Source: Leifsonia virtsii
GTDB taxonomy: Bacteria; Actinomycetota; Actinomycetes; Actinomycetales; Microbacteriaceae
Reading direction: 5' to 3'
Assembly (NCBI RefSeq): GCF_030433675.1
Contig: NZ_JAROCB010000001.1
Span: forward strand, 493,333 to 557,332
DNA length: 64,000 nt
This document shows positions 38,632 through 54,061 of the stretch, in pieces (within the stretch, counting starts at the first letter, position 1; every line of letters starts with the position of its first letter). The position numbers and the translations under genes are program-made. The notes beneath the pieces were generated by a model. The model had not been told where the DNA came from and did no database searches. It was given only the letters and a program-made list of their open reading frames with translations.

Positions 38632-40169
38632 TCGACACCGCCGCCGCCACGACCACCCGGGAGGCGTTCGACGCCCTCGCGGCCGACCACCGTGTCGTGC
38701 CGGTGATCCGCGAGCTGTTCGCCGACGGGGAGACCCCGGTCGGCATCTACCGCAAGCTGGCCGCCGGACGGCCGGGCACCTTCCTGCTCGAGTCGGCGGA
38801 GCAGGGCGGGATCTGGTCCCGCTTCTCGTTCGTCGGCGCGGCGTCCTTCGGCGTGCTCACGCAGCAGGGCGACGCGGTCCGCTGGCTCGACTACGGGCTC
38901 TGCGCCGAGCGCGCGCTCGGCACGGCGGGGGTGCTCCGCCCGCTGGAGGCTCTGGCGGCGCTGCACGCGCGCTGGCAGACCGCGCGCATCCCGGGGCTCC
39001 CTCCGCTCACCGGCGGGCTGGTCGGCTTCATCGGCTGGGAGGCGATCCGGCAGATCGAGCGGCTCCCCGACGCGCCGCCCGCCGACGTGGACGTACCGGG
39101 CCAGGCGCTCGCCTTCGTCGCCGACCTCGTCGTGATCGACCATCGCTCCGGCACCGTGAAGCTGGTCGCCAACGCGCTGGCCGACGGCACCGACCACGCC
39201 GACGACCTGTGGGCCGACGCGCAGCGCCGTCTCGACCGGATGCAGACGCAGCTCGCTCAGCCGTCGGAGGCGTGGCTGGAGGAGGTCGACCTCGGCACCC
39301 CGGCCGACCCCGTGTCGCGCACCCGGCGCGAGGACTTCCTCGCGTCGGTGGTCACGGCCAAGGAGCGGATCGTCGACGGCGACATCTTCCAGGTCGTCAT
39401 CTCGCAGCGCTTCGAGCTGGAGTGCACGGCCCCCGCGCTCGACGTCTACCGGGTGCTGCGGGCGCTGAACCCGAGCCCGTACATGTACCTGCTGTCGCTG
39501 GAGAAGCCGGACGGCGAGCCGTACCAGATCGTCGGCTCCTCGCCCGAGGCGCTGGTGAAGGTGCAGGAGGGGCGCGCGTTCACGCATCCCATTGCCGGCT
39601 CCCGCCCGCGCGGCGCGACCCCGGAGCAGGACCTCGACCTGGAGGCCGCGCTGCTCGCCGACGACAAGGAGCGGGCCGAGCACCTCATGCTGGTCGACCT
39701 CGCCCGCAACGACCTGCTCAAGGTCTGCGCGGCCGGGACGGTCGAGGTGACCGAGTTCATGCGCATCGAGCGGTTCAGTCACATCATGCACATCGTCTCC
39801 TCGGTGGAGGGCGACCTGTTGCCGGATGCGACGGCGATCGACGTGTTCCGCGCCACCTTCCCGGCGGGGACCCTGTCCGGTGCGCCGAAGCCGATGGCGT
39901 TGCGGATCATCGACGAGCTGGAGCCCGCCCAGCGCGGCGTCTACGGCGGCGTGATCGGGTACTTCGACTTCGCCGGGGACGCCGACCTCGCCATCGCGAT
40001 CCGCACGGCCACCATCATGGGCGGCGTGGCGCGGGTCCAGGCGGGCGGTGGACTCGTGGCCGACTCGGTGCCGGAGAGCGAGTTCCAGGAGTCGCAGAAC
40101 AAGGCCGCCGCGCCGCTGCGCGCCGTCGCGGTCGCGAACGCCATGAGACGGGTGCGCGATGCGGGCTGA
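38628..40169 (+). CDS. trpE: Anthranilate synthase component I
   Basis: This 513-residue subunit converts chorismate to anthranilate using ammonia from TrpG. The feedback-binding [19 protein letters not shown] is near the N-terminus. Catalytic motifs are [54 protein letters not shown] and [20 protein letters not shown]. The GTG at 38628 overlaps the hisI stop. No leader peptide or attenuator is present at this junction. trpG and trpD are not in the window. Confidence 0.97.
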   Translation: MIDTAAATTTREAFDALAADHRVVPVIRELFADGETPVGIYRKLAAGRPGTFLLESAEQGGIWSRFSFVGAASFGVLTQQGDAVRWLDYGLCAERALGTAGVLRPLEALAALHARWQTARIPGLPPLTGGLVGFIGWEAIRQIERLPDAPPADVDVPGQALAFVADLVVIDHRSGTVKLVANALADGTDHADDLWADAQRRLDRMQTQLAQPSEAWLEEVDLGTPADPVSRTRREDFLASVVTAKERIVDGDIFQVVISQRFELECTAPALDVYRVLRALNPSPYMYLLSLEKPDGEPYQIVGSSPEALVKVQEGRAFTHPIAGSRPRGATPEQDLDLEAALLADDKERAEHLMLVDLARNDLLKVCAAGTVEVTEFMRIERFSHIMHIVSSVEGDLLPDATAIDVFRATFPAGTLSGAPKPMALRIIDELEPAQRGVYGGVIGYFDFAGDADLAIAIRTATIMGGVARVQAGGGLVADSVPESEFQESQNKAAAPLRAVAVANAMRRVRDAG

Positions 40170-40866
40170 CGGCAGCACCGGCCGTCGCGTCAAGTACTCG
40201 ACGATGCTCCTCCTCGTCGTGGGGAGCGGTCTCGCGCTACTCGCCGCGACGCAGCCGTGGTTCACCATCCGGTTGACCGACACGGCGCAGCACGCGACGA
40301 CGGTCTCGGTGGCCGGCTCTGTCGCGGCTCCCGCGCTCACGGCGCTCGCGCTGGCCGGACTCGCGCTGACGGCCGCGCTGGCGATCGCGGGTCCCGTGTT
40401 CCGGATCGTGCTCGCGCTGCTCGGCATCCTGCTCGGCGTGTCGGTGCTGATCTCGGCGATCACGGCCGTCTCCGATGCGGTGCGCGCCTCGGCCTCCGCG
40501 ATCACGACGGCGACGGGCGTCGCGGGCGACGCGTCCATCCGCAATCTCGTGCACACCGTCGACACCGCTTTCTGGCCGTGGCTGGCGGTGGTCGCGGGCG
40601 TCGTGCTCATCCTGGCCAGCGCGGCCGTCGTCGTGTTCTCGCGGCTCTGGCCCGGCCCGTCGCGCAAGTACCAGACCCGGTTCGCCGGCGAGGACGGCCG
40701 TCCCGCGGACGAGGTCGTCGCCGAGGCCGCGGAGGAAGAGACCCCGCAGACGCACTCCGACGCCCAGGACGAGTCCGCGGAGTCCGCCGAGCTCGGCACC
40801 CTCGACCGCGACACCGCCATCGACTCGTGGGACGACCTCACCCGCGGCGACGACCCCACCCGCTGA
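40159..40866 (+). CDS. Trp biosynthesis-associated membrane protein
   Basis: This 235-residue protein has about four membrane helices (for example LLLVVGSGLALLAATQPWF, ALTALALAGLALTAALAIAG, WLAVVAGVVLILASAAVVVF) and an acidic cytoplasmic tail from about residue 180. It matches the actinobacterial family found next to trpE (Trp_oprn_chp type). The function is unknown. The ATG overlaps trpE by 11 bases. A family 2 palindrome begins directly after the stop. Confidence 0.88.
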   Translation: MRADGSTGRRVKYSTMLLLVVGSGLALLAATQPWFTIRLTDTAQHATTVSVAGSVAAPALTALALAGLALTAALAIAGPVFRIVLALLGILLGVSVLISAITAVSDAVRASASAITTATGVAGDASIRNLVHTVDTAFWPWLAVVAGVVLILASAAVVVFSRLWPGPSRKYQTRFAGEDGRPADEVVAEAAEEETPQTHSDAQDESAESAELGTLDRDTAIDSWDDLTRGDDPTR

Positions 40867-40931
40867 GCATCCATGGGACGCAACACGCCGTGACGCCTGC
40901 GCGATGACGGCGTGTTGGGTCCCACGGATGC
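40867..40931. repeat. Palindromic repeat, family 2, copy B
   Basis: Arms 40867-40891 and 40907-40931 pair at 23 of 25 positions around a 15-base loop. The left arm (GCATCCATGGGACGCAACAC and onwards) matches the arms at 32861-32925 almost exactly, while the loop is unrelated. It begins at the base after the stop of the Trp-associated membrane gene, so it is a likely terminator between the his-trpE run and trpCBA. Confidence 0.92.
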
Positions 40932-40963
40932 AGGTGCGGGCGGGGGAGCGGGGGCGGAGCCAC

Positions 40964-40969
40964 TAGACT
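40964..40969 (+). promoter_or_regulatory. -10 box TAGACT upstream of the HGxxPAAW gene and trpCBA
   Basis: TAGACT lies 33 bases after the palindrome and 59 bases before the next ATG. It likely restarts transcription for the HGxxPAAW-trpC-trpB-trpA run. Confidence 0.5.
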
Positions 40970-41028
40970 GGATGCGTTCCACAACACCGTGCGCGCCGTC
41001 GGGCGTGCACCCGACGTGCAGGAGTCCC

Positions 41029-41259
41029 ATGAGCAGCGAGTCAGTCGAGCCAGGCCACGGTCACTCGCCGGCGGCGTGGACGGCCGTGATCATCATGCTG
41101 ATCGCGTTCGCGATCGGCGCGGTCGCGTTCTTCTACGACGCCCCCGTCATCGTCTGGGCGTCGGCCGGTCTCGCGGTCGTCGGGCTCATCGTCGGCTGGA
41201 TCATGAAGCGCGCGGGCTACGGCGTCGGCGGCGACAAGTACACCCCGAAGGGCCACTGA
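41029..41259 (+). CDS. HGxxPAAW family small membrane protein
   Basis: This 76-residue protein has the family motif HGHSPAAW at its N-terminus followed by two membrane helices (TAVIIMLIAFAIGAVAFFYD and IVWASAGLAVVGLIVGWIMK). Such proteins lie between trpE-associated genes and trpC in many actinobacteria. The function is unknown. GGAG lies 6 bases before the ATG. trpC follows after 3 bases. Confidence 0.9.
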   Translation: MSSESVEPGHGHSPAAWTAVIIMLIAFAIGAVAFFYDAPVIVWASAGLAVVGLIVGWIMKRAGYGVGGDKYTPKGH

Positions 41260-41262
41260 TCC

Positions 41263-42032
41263 GTGCTCGCCGACCTCGTCGCCGGCGCGCTGGAGGACGC
41301 TGAGCGGCGACGGGCCGACCGCCCGCTCGCCGAGGTGGAGGCCGCAGCGCTCGCGCGCCCGGCCGCACTCGACGCCCTCGCGGCGCTCGCTCCGGCCGAC
41401 CGCGTCAAGATCATCGCCGAGGTGAAGCGGGCGAGCCCGTCCCGCGGGTCGCTCGCCGCCATCCCGGACCCGGCCGGCCTCGCGGCGTCGTACCAGACCG
41501 GCGGCGCCAGCGCGATCAGCGTCCTCACCGAGGAGCGCAGGTTCCACGGCTCCCTCGCCGACCTGGAGGCCGTGCGCGACGCCGTGTCCATCCCGGTGCT
41601 GCGCAAGGAGTTCGTCGCGGAGCCATACCAGGTGTTCGAGGCCCGCGCCGCGGGCGCCGACCTGGTGCTGCTGATCGTCGCCGCCCTGGAGCAGAAGCAG
41701 CTGGTCGAGCTGCACGGGCTGATCACCCAGCTCGGCATGACCCCGCTGGTGGAGGCGCACTCGGCCGACGAGCTGAGCCGCGCCCTCGAGACCGGCGCGT
41801 CGCTCGTGGGCGTCAACGCCCGCGACCTCACCACGTTCGAGCTGGATCGGGATCTGTTCGGCCGCCTGGCCGACCGCATCCCGTCCGGCGTCATCCGCGT
41901 CGCGGAGTCCGCCGTGAAGTCGGCCGACGACGTCGCGCACTACCGGGCGGCGGGCGCGGATGTCGTGCTCGTCGGCGAGGCGCTCGTCACGAGCGACCCC
42001 GTCGCGACGCTCGGCGAGTTCCTGGGAGTCTG

Positions 42033-42033
<1 letters not shown>
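41263..42033 (+). CDS. trpC: Indole-3-glycerol phosphate synthase
   Basis: This 256-residue TIM-barrel enzyme closes the indole ring. Seen are [16 protein letters not shown] with catalytic Lys, [41 protein letters not shown] and [12 protein letters not shown]. It is the monofunctional form, with no TrpF domain attached. GTG start, 3 bases after the HGxxPAAW gene. The stop shares a base with the trpB ATG. Confidence 0.97.
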
Positions 42034-43240
<1,207 letters not shown>

Positions 43241-43244
<4 letters not shown>

Positions 43245-44038
43245 GCGGTACCGTGACCAGCCGCGTCGCCGAGACGATCGCCCGTCGCAACAGCGAGGCG
43301 TCCGGCGCCCTGATCGGCTACCTGCCCGCCGGGTTCCCCGACCTCCGCACCAGCGTGGACGCCGCGGTCGCGCTCGCCCAGAACGGCGTCGACGTCATCG
43401 AGCTCGGCCTGCCGTACTCCGACCCCGTCATGGACGGCACGGTCATCCAGGCCGCCACCCAGCAGGCGCTGAGCGCCGGCTTCCGGCTGCGCGACGGCTT
43501 CACCGCCGTGCGCGAGATCACCAAGCAGGTCGACATCCCCGTACTCGTCATGACGTACTGGAACCCCGTGCTGCAGTACGGCGTCGACCGGTTCGCCGAC
43601 GACCTCGTCGAGGCCGGGGGAGCAGGGCTCATCACGCCCGACCTCATCCCGGACGAGGGCGCCGACTGGCTCGCCGCCTCCGATCGCACGGGCCTCGACC
43701 GCGTCTTCCTCGCCGCCCCGAGCTCGACCGACGCACGCCTGAAGCAGGCCGTCGACGCGAGCCGCGGCTTCGTCTACGCCGTGTCGACGATGGGCATCAC
43801 CGGCGCCCGGAGCGACGTGGATGCCGCAGCCCGCACACTCGTCGGCCGCCTCCGCGAGGCGGGCGCGACCAGCACCTGCGTCGGCCTCGGCATCTCCTCG
43901 GCCGCGCAGGTCGCCGAGGTGCTGGAGTACGCCGACGGCGCCATCGTCGGCTCCGCGCTCGTGAAGGCGCTCGGCGACGGCGGCGTGGCCGAGGCCGGCC
44001 GTGTGGCCGCCGAACTCGCCGGCGGCACCGCGGCCTGA
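43241..44038 (+). CDS. trpA: Tryptophan synthase alpha chain
   Basis: This 265-residue TIM-barrel subunit releases indole for TrpB. The catalytic Glu lies in [20 protein letters not shown] and the catalytic Asp in the [12 protein letters not shown] region. [12 protein letters not shown] and [14 protein letters not shown] form the phosphate site. GTG start overlapping the trpB stop (GTGA). It closes the trp run. lgt follows with its own likely promoter. Confidence 0.97.
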
Positions 44039-44048
44039 CCGCGCAGCT

Positions 44049-44054
44049 TAGAAT
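44049..44054 (+). promoter_or_regulatory. -10 box TAGAAT upstream of lgt
   Basis: TAGAAT lies 10 bases after the trpA stop and 62 bases before the lgt GTG. Confidence 0.45.
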
Positions 44055-44116
44055 ATGCAGGCCGAGCGCGCTCCCGCGCGGCGGTCGTCCCACGAAGAAC
44101 GAAAGGTAGTCATCGG

Positions 44117-45130
44117 GTGTTCGCGACGATGAGCGGCTGGATGACCAGCATCCCCAGCCCCAGCCCCGAGTGGGCGCAGATCCCGCTGCCCTTCTGGCCG
44201 TACCGCATCCAGACCTACGCGCTCGTCATCCTGGTGGGCATCATCATCGCCGCGATGTGGACGTCCCGACGGCTGACCAAGCGCGGCGCGGAGCCGGGCG
44301 TCGTCCTCGATATCCTGCTGTGCGCCGTCCCGCTCGGCATCGTCGGAGCACGGCTCTACCACGTGGTCACGCACCCGCAGGACTTCTTCTACCCGGGCGC
44401 CAACATCTGGAACCCGTTCCAGCCCGGCAGCATCTGGGCGATCTGGGAGGGCGGTGGCGCCATCTTCGGCGCGATGATCGGCGGTGCGTTCGGCGTCTGG
44501 CTGGGCTGCCGCTGGACCGGCCTGCGCTTCTGGACCTTCGCCGACGCCGTCGCGCCCGCACTGCTGCTCGCGCAGGCCATCGGTCGCTTCGGCAACTACT
44601 TCAACCAGGAGCTGTTCGGCCTGCCGACCAACCTCCCGTGGGGCCTGCAGATCGACCCGGGCAACAAAGCCATCCCCGTGGGGCTCCCGGACGACACGCT
44701 GTTCCAGCCGCTGTTCCTCTACGAGATGATCTGGAACGTCATCGGCGTGATCGTCATTGTCTTCCTGCAGCGCAAGTTCACGCTGCAGTGGGGCAAGGTG
44801 CTCGCCGTGTACCTCATCTGGTACGGCCTCGGCCGCTCCTACCTGGAGTCGATCCGCATCGACCCGAGCGAGTTCAGCTTCCTCGGCATCCCGAGCAACG
44901 TGTGGGCCGCCTTCGGCGCCGTCGTGCTCGGTCTGATCATCTTCCTGGTGCAGTCGCGCCGGCACCCCGGACTCGAGCCGAGCCCGTACCAGCCGGGTCG
45001 TGAATGGGTTCGCCCGGATGCTGAGGTAGACTCGGACGACACGGACCTGGAGGACGAGGACACCGCCGACGCTGACGGTGTGCCTGCCGGGTCCGCTTCG
45101 GCCAAGGCCACAAGCCCCACGAACGGATGA
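44117..45130 (+). CDS. lgt: Phosphatidylglycerol--prolipoprotein diacylglyceryl transferase
   Basis: This 337-residue polytopic enzyme attaches diacylglycerol to lipobox cysteines. About seven membrane helices are visible, and the Lgt signature is QAIGRFGNYFNQELFGLPTN. FLYEMIWNVIGVIVIVFLQR and YGLGRSYLESIRID are typical later blocks. A hydrophilic, Asp/Glu-rich C-terminal tail of about 50 residues extends into the cytoplasm, common in actinobacteria. The GTG at 44117 follows AAAGGT by 10 bases; an ATG four codons on is possible. The DsbA-like protein at 17329 is a possible substrate. Confidence 0.95.
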   Translation: MFATMSGWMTSIPSPSPEWAQIPLPFWPYRIQTYALVILVGIIIAAMWTSRRLTKRGAEPGVVLDILLCAVPLGIVGARLYHVVTHPQDFFYPGANIWNPFQPGSIWAIWEGGGAIFGAMIGGAFGVWLGCRWTGLRFWTFADAVAPALLLAQAIGRFGNYFNQELFGLPTNLPWGLQIDPGNKAIPVGLPDDTLFQPLFLYEMIWNVIGVIVIVFLQRKFTLQWGKVLAVYLIWYGLGRSYLESIRIDPSEFSFLGIPSNVWAAFGAVVLGLIIFLVQSRRHPGLEPSPYQPGREWVRPDAEVDSDDTDLEDEDTADADGVPAGSASAKATSPTNG

Positions 45131-45299
45131 TCCCGACGGCTCGAAGTAAGCAACTCGTCGAGGCGATCCCACGCACCTGACCCTCCCGACCGGGCCGCAC
45201 ACAGCCCAGCCGCAGACGGCAGAACCTCCCCGCATCGGGCCGATGGCGTCCCCGCACCCAACATCCCCACATCCACGACACTGTGAGGACGGTCGACAG

Positions 45300-49869
<4,570 letters not shown>

Positions 49870-49877
<8 letters not shown>

Positions 49878-51327
49878 TCCCAAAGGCTTTCTGAAGACGA
49901 CCGAGCGGGAGCTGCCGAAGCGCCGCCCCGTCTCGGTGCGACTCATGGACTGGAAAGAGGTCTACGAGGCGCAGGACCCGGCGCAGCTGCGCCGGCAGGC
50001 CGGCCGCTGCATGGACTGCGGCGTCCCGTTCTGCCACTCCGGCTGCCCGCTGGGCAACCTGATCCCCGAGTGGAACGACCTGATGTGGCGCGGGGAGGGC
50101 CGCCAGGCGATCGACCGCCTGCACGCGACCAACAACTTCCCGGAGTTCACCGGACGCCTGTGCCCGGCCCCGTGCGAGTCGTCGTGCGTGCTCGGCATCA
50201 ACCAGCCCGCCGTGACGATCAAGCAGGTCGAGGTCTCGATCATCGACCAGGCCTGGCAGAACGGCTGGGTGCAGCCGCACCCGCCGGAGCGTCTGACCGG
50301 CAAGACCGTCGCGGTCGTCGGCTCCGGCCCCGCCGGCCTCGCCGCCGCGCAGCAGCTGACCCGCGCCGGCCACACCGTCGCGGTGTACGAGCGCGACGAC
50401 CGGATCGGCGGCCTGCTGCGGTACGGCATCCCGGACTTCAAGATGGAGAAGAAGCACCTGGAGGCGCGCCTCAACCAGATGATGGCCGAGGGCACCCGCT
50501 TCCGTGCGGGCGTCAACATCGGCGTGGACATCACCTGGGACGACCTGCGCGCCCGCTACGACGCCGTCGTGGTGGCGACCGGGGCGATGGTCCCGCGCGA
50601 CCTGCCCATCCCGGGCCGTGAGCTCTCCGGCGTGCACTTCGCCATGGAGTACCTGGTGCAGCAGAACAAGGCGGGCGCCGGCGACCAGATCGCCGACCAG
50701 ATCACCGCGGACGGCAAGCACGTCGTCGTCCTCGGCGGCGGCGACACCGGCGCGGACTGCATCGGCACCGCGCACCGCCAGGGTGCGGCGAGCGTCACCA
50801 ACCTGGCGATCGGCAAGCAGCCGCCCGCGGAGCGCCCCGAGCACCAGCCGTGGCCGATGACCCCGACCCTGTTCGAGGTCCAGTCGGCGCACGAGGAGGG
50901 CGGACGGCGCGAGTACCTCGCGTCGACCGTCGAGTTCCTGGCGAACGAGTTCGGCGAGGTGCGTGCACTGCGCGTTGCCGAGACCGAGTTCCTCGACGGA
51001 CGCCGCGTGCCGAAGGCCGGCACGGAGCGCGAGATCCCCGCAGACCTGGTGCTGCTGGCCCTCGGATTCACCGGCCCGGAGCAGCAGGACCTCTCCTCGC
51101 AGCTGGGCCTGCCTTTCGACGGGCGCGGCAACGTCGCGCGCGACGGCGAGTACCAGACCGAGCAGGAGGGCGTGTTCGTGGCGGGCGACGCCGGCCGCGG
51201 ACAGTCGCTCATCGTGTGGGCGATCGCCGAGGGCCGTGCAGCGGCCGCCGCCGTCGACCGGTATCTTGAAGGGGAGACGCAGTTGCCGTCTCCGATCCGT
51301 CCCACCGACCGCGGCATCCTCGTCTGA
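49870..51327 (+). CDS. gltD: Glutamate synthase small (beta) subunit
   Basis: This 485-residue subunit passes electrons from NADPH to GltB. Iron-sulfur cysteines are [18 protein letters not shown] and [16 protein letters not shown] binding is at [25 protein letters not shown] binding at [17 protein letters not shown], and a C-terminal FAD contact at [23 protein letters not shown] start inside the gltB 3' end (8-base overlap), so the subunits are coupled. A short leader for pyk follows. Confidence 0.97.
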
Positions 51328-51406
51328 GCGAGGAGATGCCCGAAAGACCGGGCGTCAGCTTGAAATCCAGCGCCCACGGCGCAGAAAAACGGAGCGAACA
51401 AGAAGC

Positions 51407-52822
51407 ATGAGAAGGGCCAAAATCGTCGCGACCCTCGGGCCGGCGACCTCCAGCTACGACAACATCCGCGCGATCATCGACGCGGGCGTGGACGTGGCGC
51501 GCATGAACCTCAGCCACGGGAGCTACGAGGTGCACGAGGGGGTCTACGCGAACGTGCGGAAGGCCGCCGAGGACGCCGGGAAGCCGGTCGCCGTGCTCGT
51601 CGACCTGCAGGGCCCGAAGATCCGTCTCGGCAAGTTCGAGGCCGGCCCCTACGAGCTCGCCGAGGGCGACATCTTCAAGATCACCACCGAGGACATCATC
51701 GGTACCAAGGAGATCTCGTCGACGACGTTCAAGGGCCTCCCGCACGACGTCAAGCCGGGCGACTACCTGCTCATCGACGACGGCAAGGTGCGCGTGCGCG
51801 TCGTCTCCGTCGACGGCCAGGTCGTCACGACCGAGGTCGTCGTCGCGGGCCCGGTGTCGAACAACAAGGGCATCAATCTCCCGGGCGTCGCGGTCAACGT
51901 GCCGGCGCTCTCCGAGAAGGACGAGGCCGACCTGCGCTGGGGCCTCAAGCTCGGCGCCGACCTGATCGCGCTGTCGTTCGTGCGCAACGCCATCGACATC
52001 CGCCGCGTGCACGAGATCATGGCGGAGGAGGGCCGCAAGGTCCCGGTCGTCGCGAAGATCGAGAAGCCGCAGGCCGTCGAGGCGCTGGAGGAGATCATCG
52101 AGGCGTTCGACGCCATCATGGTCGCCCGCGGCGACCTGGGCGTGGAGCTGCCGCTGGAGGCGGTTCCGATCGTGCAGAAGCGCGCGGTCGAGCTGGCCCG
52201 CCGCGCCGCGAAGCCGGTCATCGTCGCCACCCAGATGCTGGAGTCGATGATCTCGAGCCCGGTCCCGACCCGCGCCGAGACCTCCGATGTCGCCAACGCG
52301 GTGCTCGACGGTGCGGACGCGGTCATGCTCTCGGGCGAGACCAGCGTCGGCGAGTACCCGGCGATCACGGTACAGACCATGTCCCGGATCGTCACCTCGA
52401 CCGAGGAGCACGGCCTGGAACGCATCCAGCCGCTCGGCACCCGTCCGCGCACCCAGTCGGGTGCGATCACGCTCGCGGCCGTCGAGGTCGCCGACTTCGT
52501 CGAGGCCAAGTTCCTCTGCGTGTTCACGGAGTCGGGCGAGTCGGCCCGCCGCATGGCGCGACTGCGCAACAAGATCCCGATCCTGGCGTTCACGCCGGAG
52601 GAGTCGGTGCGCCGCCGCATGTCCCTGTTCTGGGGCGTGGAGTCCTTCGTCGTCGGCCGGGTCACCCACACCGACCAGATGGTCGCGCAGGTGGACGAGG
52701 CGCTCAAGTCGACCGGCCGTGCCGTCGACGGCGACAAGGTGATCATCATCTCCGGTTCCCCTCCCGGGATCCCCGGAACCACCAACGACATCCGCGTGCA
52801 CCGGGTCGGCGACGTCCTGTAG
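51407..52822 (+). CDS. pyk: Pyruvate kinase
   Basis: This 471-residue glycolytic enzyme makes pyruvate and ATP from PEP. Typical motifs are RRAKIVATLGPATSSYDNIR, MNLSHGSYEVH, KIEKPQAVEALEEIIEAFDA and VARGDLGVELPLEAVPIVQK. The C-terminal alpha/beta regulatory domain is complete. The ATG at 51407 gives MRRAKIVATLGP. Only a weak GGAGCG lies upstream, 12 bases away. The 79-base spacer from gltD holds a small CCCGAAAGACCGGG stem. A strong terminator follows. Confidence 0.97.
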   Translation: MRRAKIVATLGPATSSYDNIRAIIDAGVDVARMNLSHGSYEVHEGVYANVRKAAEDAGKPVAVLVDLQGPKIRLGKFEAGPYELAEGDIFKITTEDIIGTKEISSTTFKGLPHDVKPGDYLLIDDGKVRVRVVSVDGQVVTTEVVVAGPVSNNKGINLPGVAVNVPALSEKDEADLRWGLKLGADLIALSFVRNAIDIRRVHEIMAEEGRKVPVVAKIEKPQAVEALEEIIEAFDAIMVARGDLGVELPLEAVPIVQKRAVELARRAAKPVIVATQMLESMISSPVPTRAETSDVANAVLDGADAVMLSGETSVGEYPAITVQTMSRIVTSTEEHGLERIQPLGTRPRTQSGAITLAAVEVADFVEAKFLCVFTESGESARRMARLRNKIPILAFTPEESVRRRMSLFWGVESFVVGRVTHTDQMVAQVDEALKSTGRAVDGDKVIIISGSPPGIPGTTNDIRVHRVGDVL

Positions 52823-52829
52823 CACCGGT

Positions 52830-52866
52830 CACGGAGGGCCCCGCTCGACGAGCGGGGCCCTCCGTG
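52830..52866 (+). terminator. Strong terminator hairpin after pyk
   Basis: A perfect 17-bp stem (52830-52846 with 52850-52866) closes a GAC triloop, 7 bases after the pyk stop. The left arm is CACGGAGGGCCCCGCTC. No T tract follows. Confidence 0.88.
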
Positions 52867-52975
52867 CGTCCGGCGGGAGTGCGGTGTCATCCTGGGGGAC
52901 GACACGGCGTCAGACCGGGGGATGAAGTCCCGGTTTCCCATGCAATCCGCAGGGTCGGATGGGGTGGGGCGCGCG

Positions 52976-52981
52976 TACCCT
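52976..52981 (+). promoter_or_regulatory. -10 box TACCCT, probable leaderless promoter of the LolA-like/ABC operon
   Basis: TACCCT is 6 bases before the ATG. The spacer GAGGTC looks ribosome-site-like but is too close for a leadered start. Confidence 0.5.
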
Positions 52982-52987
52982 GAGGTC

Positions 52988-54061
52988 ATGGAACACCGTT
53001 GGATGCGCTGGGCGCCCGCCGTCGTCGTACCGGCCGCGATCGCCGCCGCCGCTATCGTCGCGCCGCTCGCCGCCGGCGCATCGGACCTCCCCGTGAAGTC
53101 GCCGGCCGACGTCCTGCGACTGGTCGCCGCGAGCGATACCCGGTCGTTCTCCGGCACCGTCGAGCAGAGCTCCGACCTCGGCCTCCCCGACCTGCCCGTG
53201 ACCGCGTCGAAAGGCACTGATGGCGGCGCCGCCGACCTGCTCGAGCTCGCTCTCGTCGACCACACCGCCAAGGTGTGGGTGGACGGCCCGAGCAAGGTGC
53301 GCGTGCAGGTGCTCGACCGCCTGGCCGAGCGCGACGCGATCCGCAACGGCTCCGATCTCTGGCTCTACCAGTCGAGTGGCGAGAAGGTTGTGCACGCGAC
53401 GGTCCCCGCTCACAGCGAGAAGACCCCGGCACCGGACGCGACCGCGCTGACCCCGTCGCAGCTCGCGCAGCGCTTCCTCGACGCCGTCGACCCCTCGACC
53501 TCGGTCACCCTCGGCTCCGACACCTCGGTGGCCGGCCGTGACGCCTACGACCTCGTGCTGAAGCCCAAGGCGACCGCCACCCTCATCGGCAGCGTGTCGA
53601 TCGCCGTGGACGGCAAGACTGGCATCCCGCTGAAGGTGGCCGTGACCGCGCGCGGCGCGAGCTCGCCGGCGTTCGAGGCCGGGTTCACCGCGTTCAGCGA
53701 CCAGCGGCCCGACGCCTCCGTGTTCTCGTTCACGCCGCCGAAGGGCGCCTCTGTCACCGAGCAGGCGCTGCCGAAGGGCGGCGCGGCCGACAAGGGCGCG
53801 CACGAGCACCCGAAGCCGACCGTGACGGGCACGGGATGGGCGACCATCGTCGCGCTGCCCGCCGGCTCCGCGCCGTCGTCGGTCGCCGACGATCCGCTGT
53901 TCGCGCAGCTCACCCAGCCGGTGGACGGCGGCCGGGCCCTCAGCTCGTCGGTGGTCTCGGTGCTCGTCACCGCGGACGGCCGGGTGCTCGCCGGCTCCGT
54001 GCCGGTCTCCGCACTGCAGGCCGCGGCCGCCCAGCCCGCCACGCAGGCCCCGGCCAAGTGA
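52988..54061 (+). CDS. Exported LolA/DUF2092-like protein
   Basis: This 357-residue protein has an N-terminal membrane anchor or signal (WAPAVVVPAAIAAAAIVAPL, about residues 8-27) followed by a beta-rich domain of the LolA/RseB-like type (SGTVEQSSDLGLPDLPV, DLWLYQSSGEKVVHA, YDLVLKPKA, GIPLKVAVTARG) and a Pro/Ala-rich C-terminal region. Such folds bind lipids or lipoproteins. Its GTGA junction with an ABC transporter ATPase gene suggests that the protein works with the transporter, perhaps handing over an exported hydrophobic substrate. That is inference. The ATG has a -10 box 6 bases upstream. Confidence 0.82.
   Translation: MEHRWMRWAPAVVVPAAIAAAAIVAPLAAGASDLPVKSPADVLRLVAASDTRSFSGTVEQSSDLGLPDLPVTASKGTDGGAADLLELALVDHTAKVWVDGPSKVRVQVLDRLAERDAIRNGSDLWLYQSSGEKVVHATVPAHSEKTPAPDATALTPSQLAQRFLDAVDPSTSVTLGSDTSVAGRDAYDLVLKPKATATLIGSVSIAVDGKTGIPLKVAVTARGASSPAFEAGFTAFSDQRPDASVFSFTPPKGASVTEQALPKGGAADKGAHEHPKPTVTGTGWATIVALPAGSAPSSVADDPLFAQLTQPVDGGRALSSSVVSVLVTADGRVLAGSVPVSALQAAAAQPATQAPAK

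Noticed and set aside
38600-38660. Tryptophan leader peptide or attenuator at trpE
   Set aside because: trpE overlaps hisI by 4 bases, so there is no leader.
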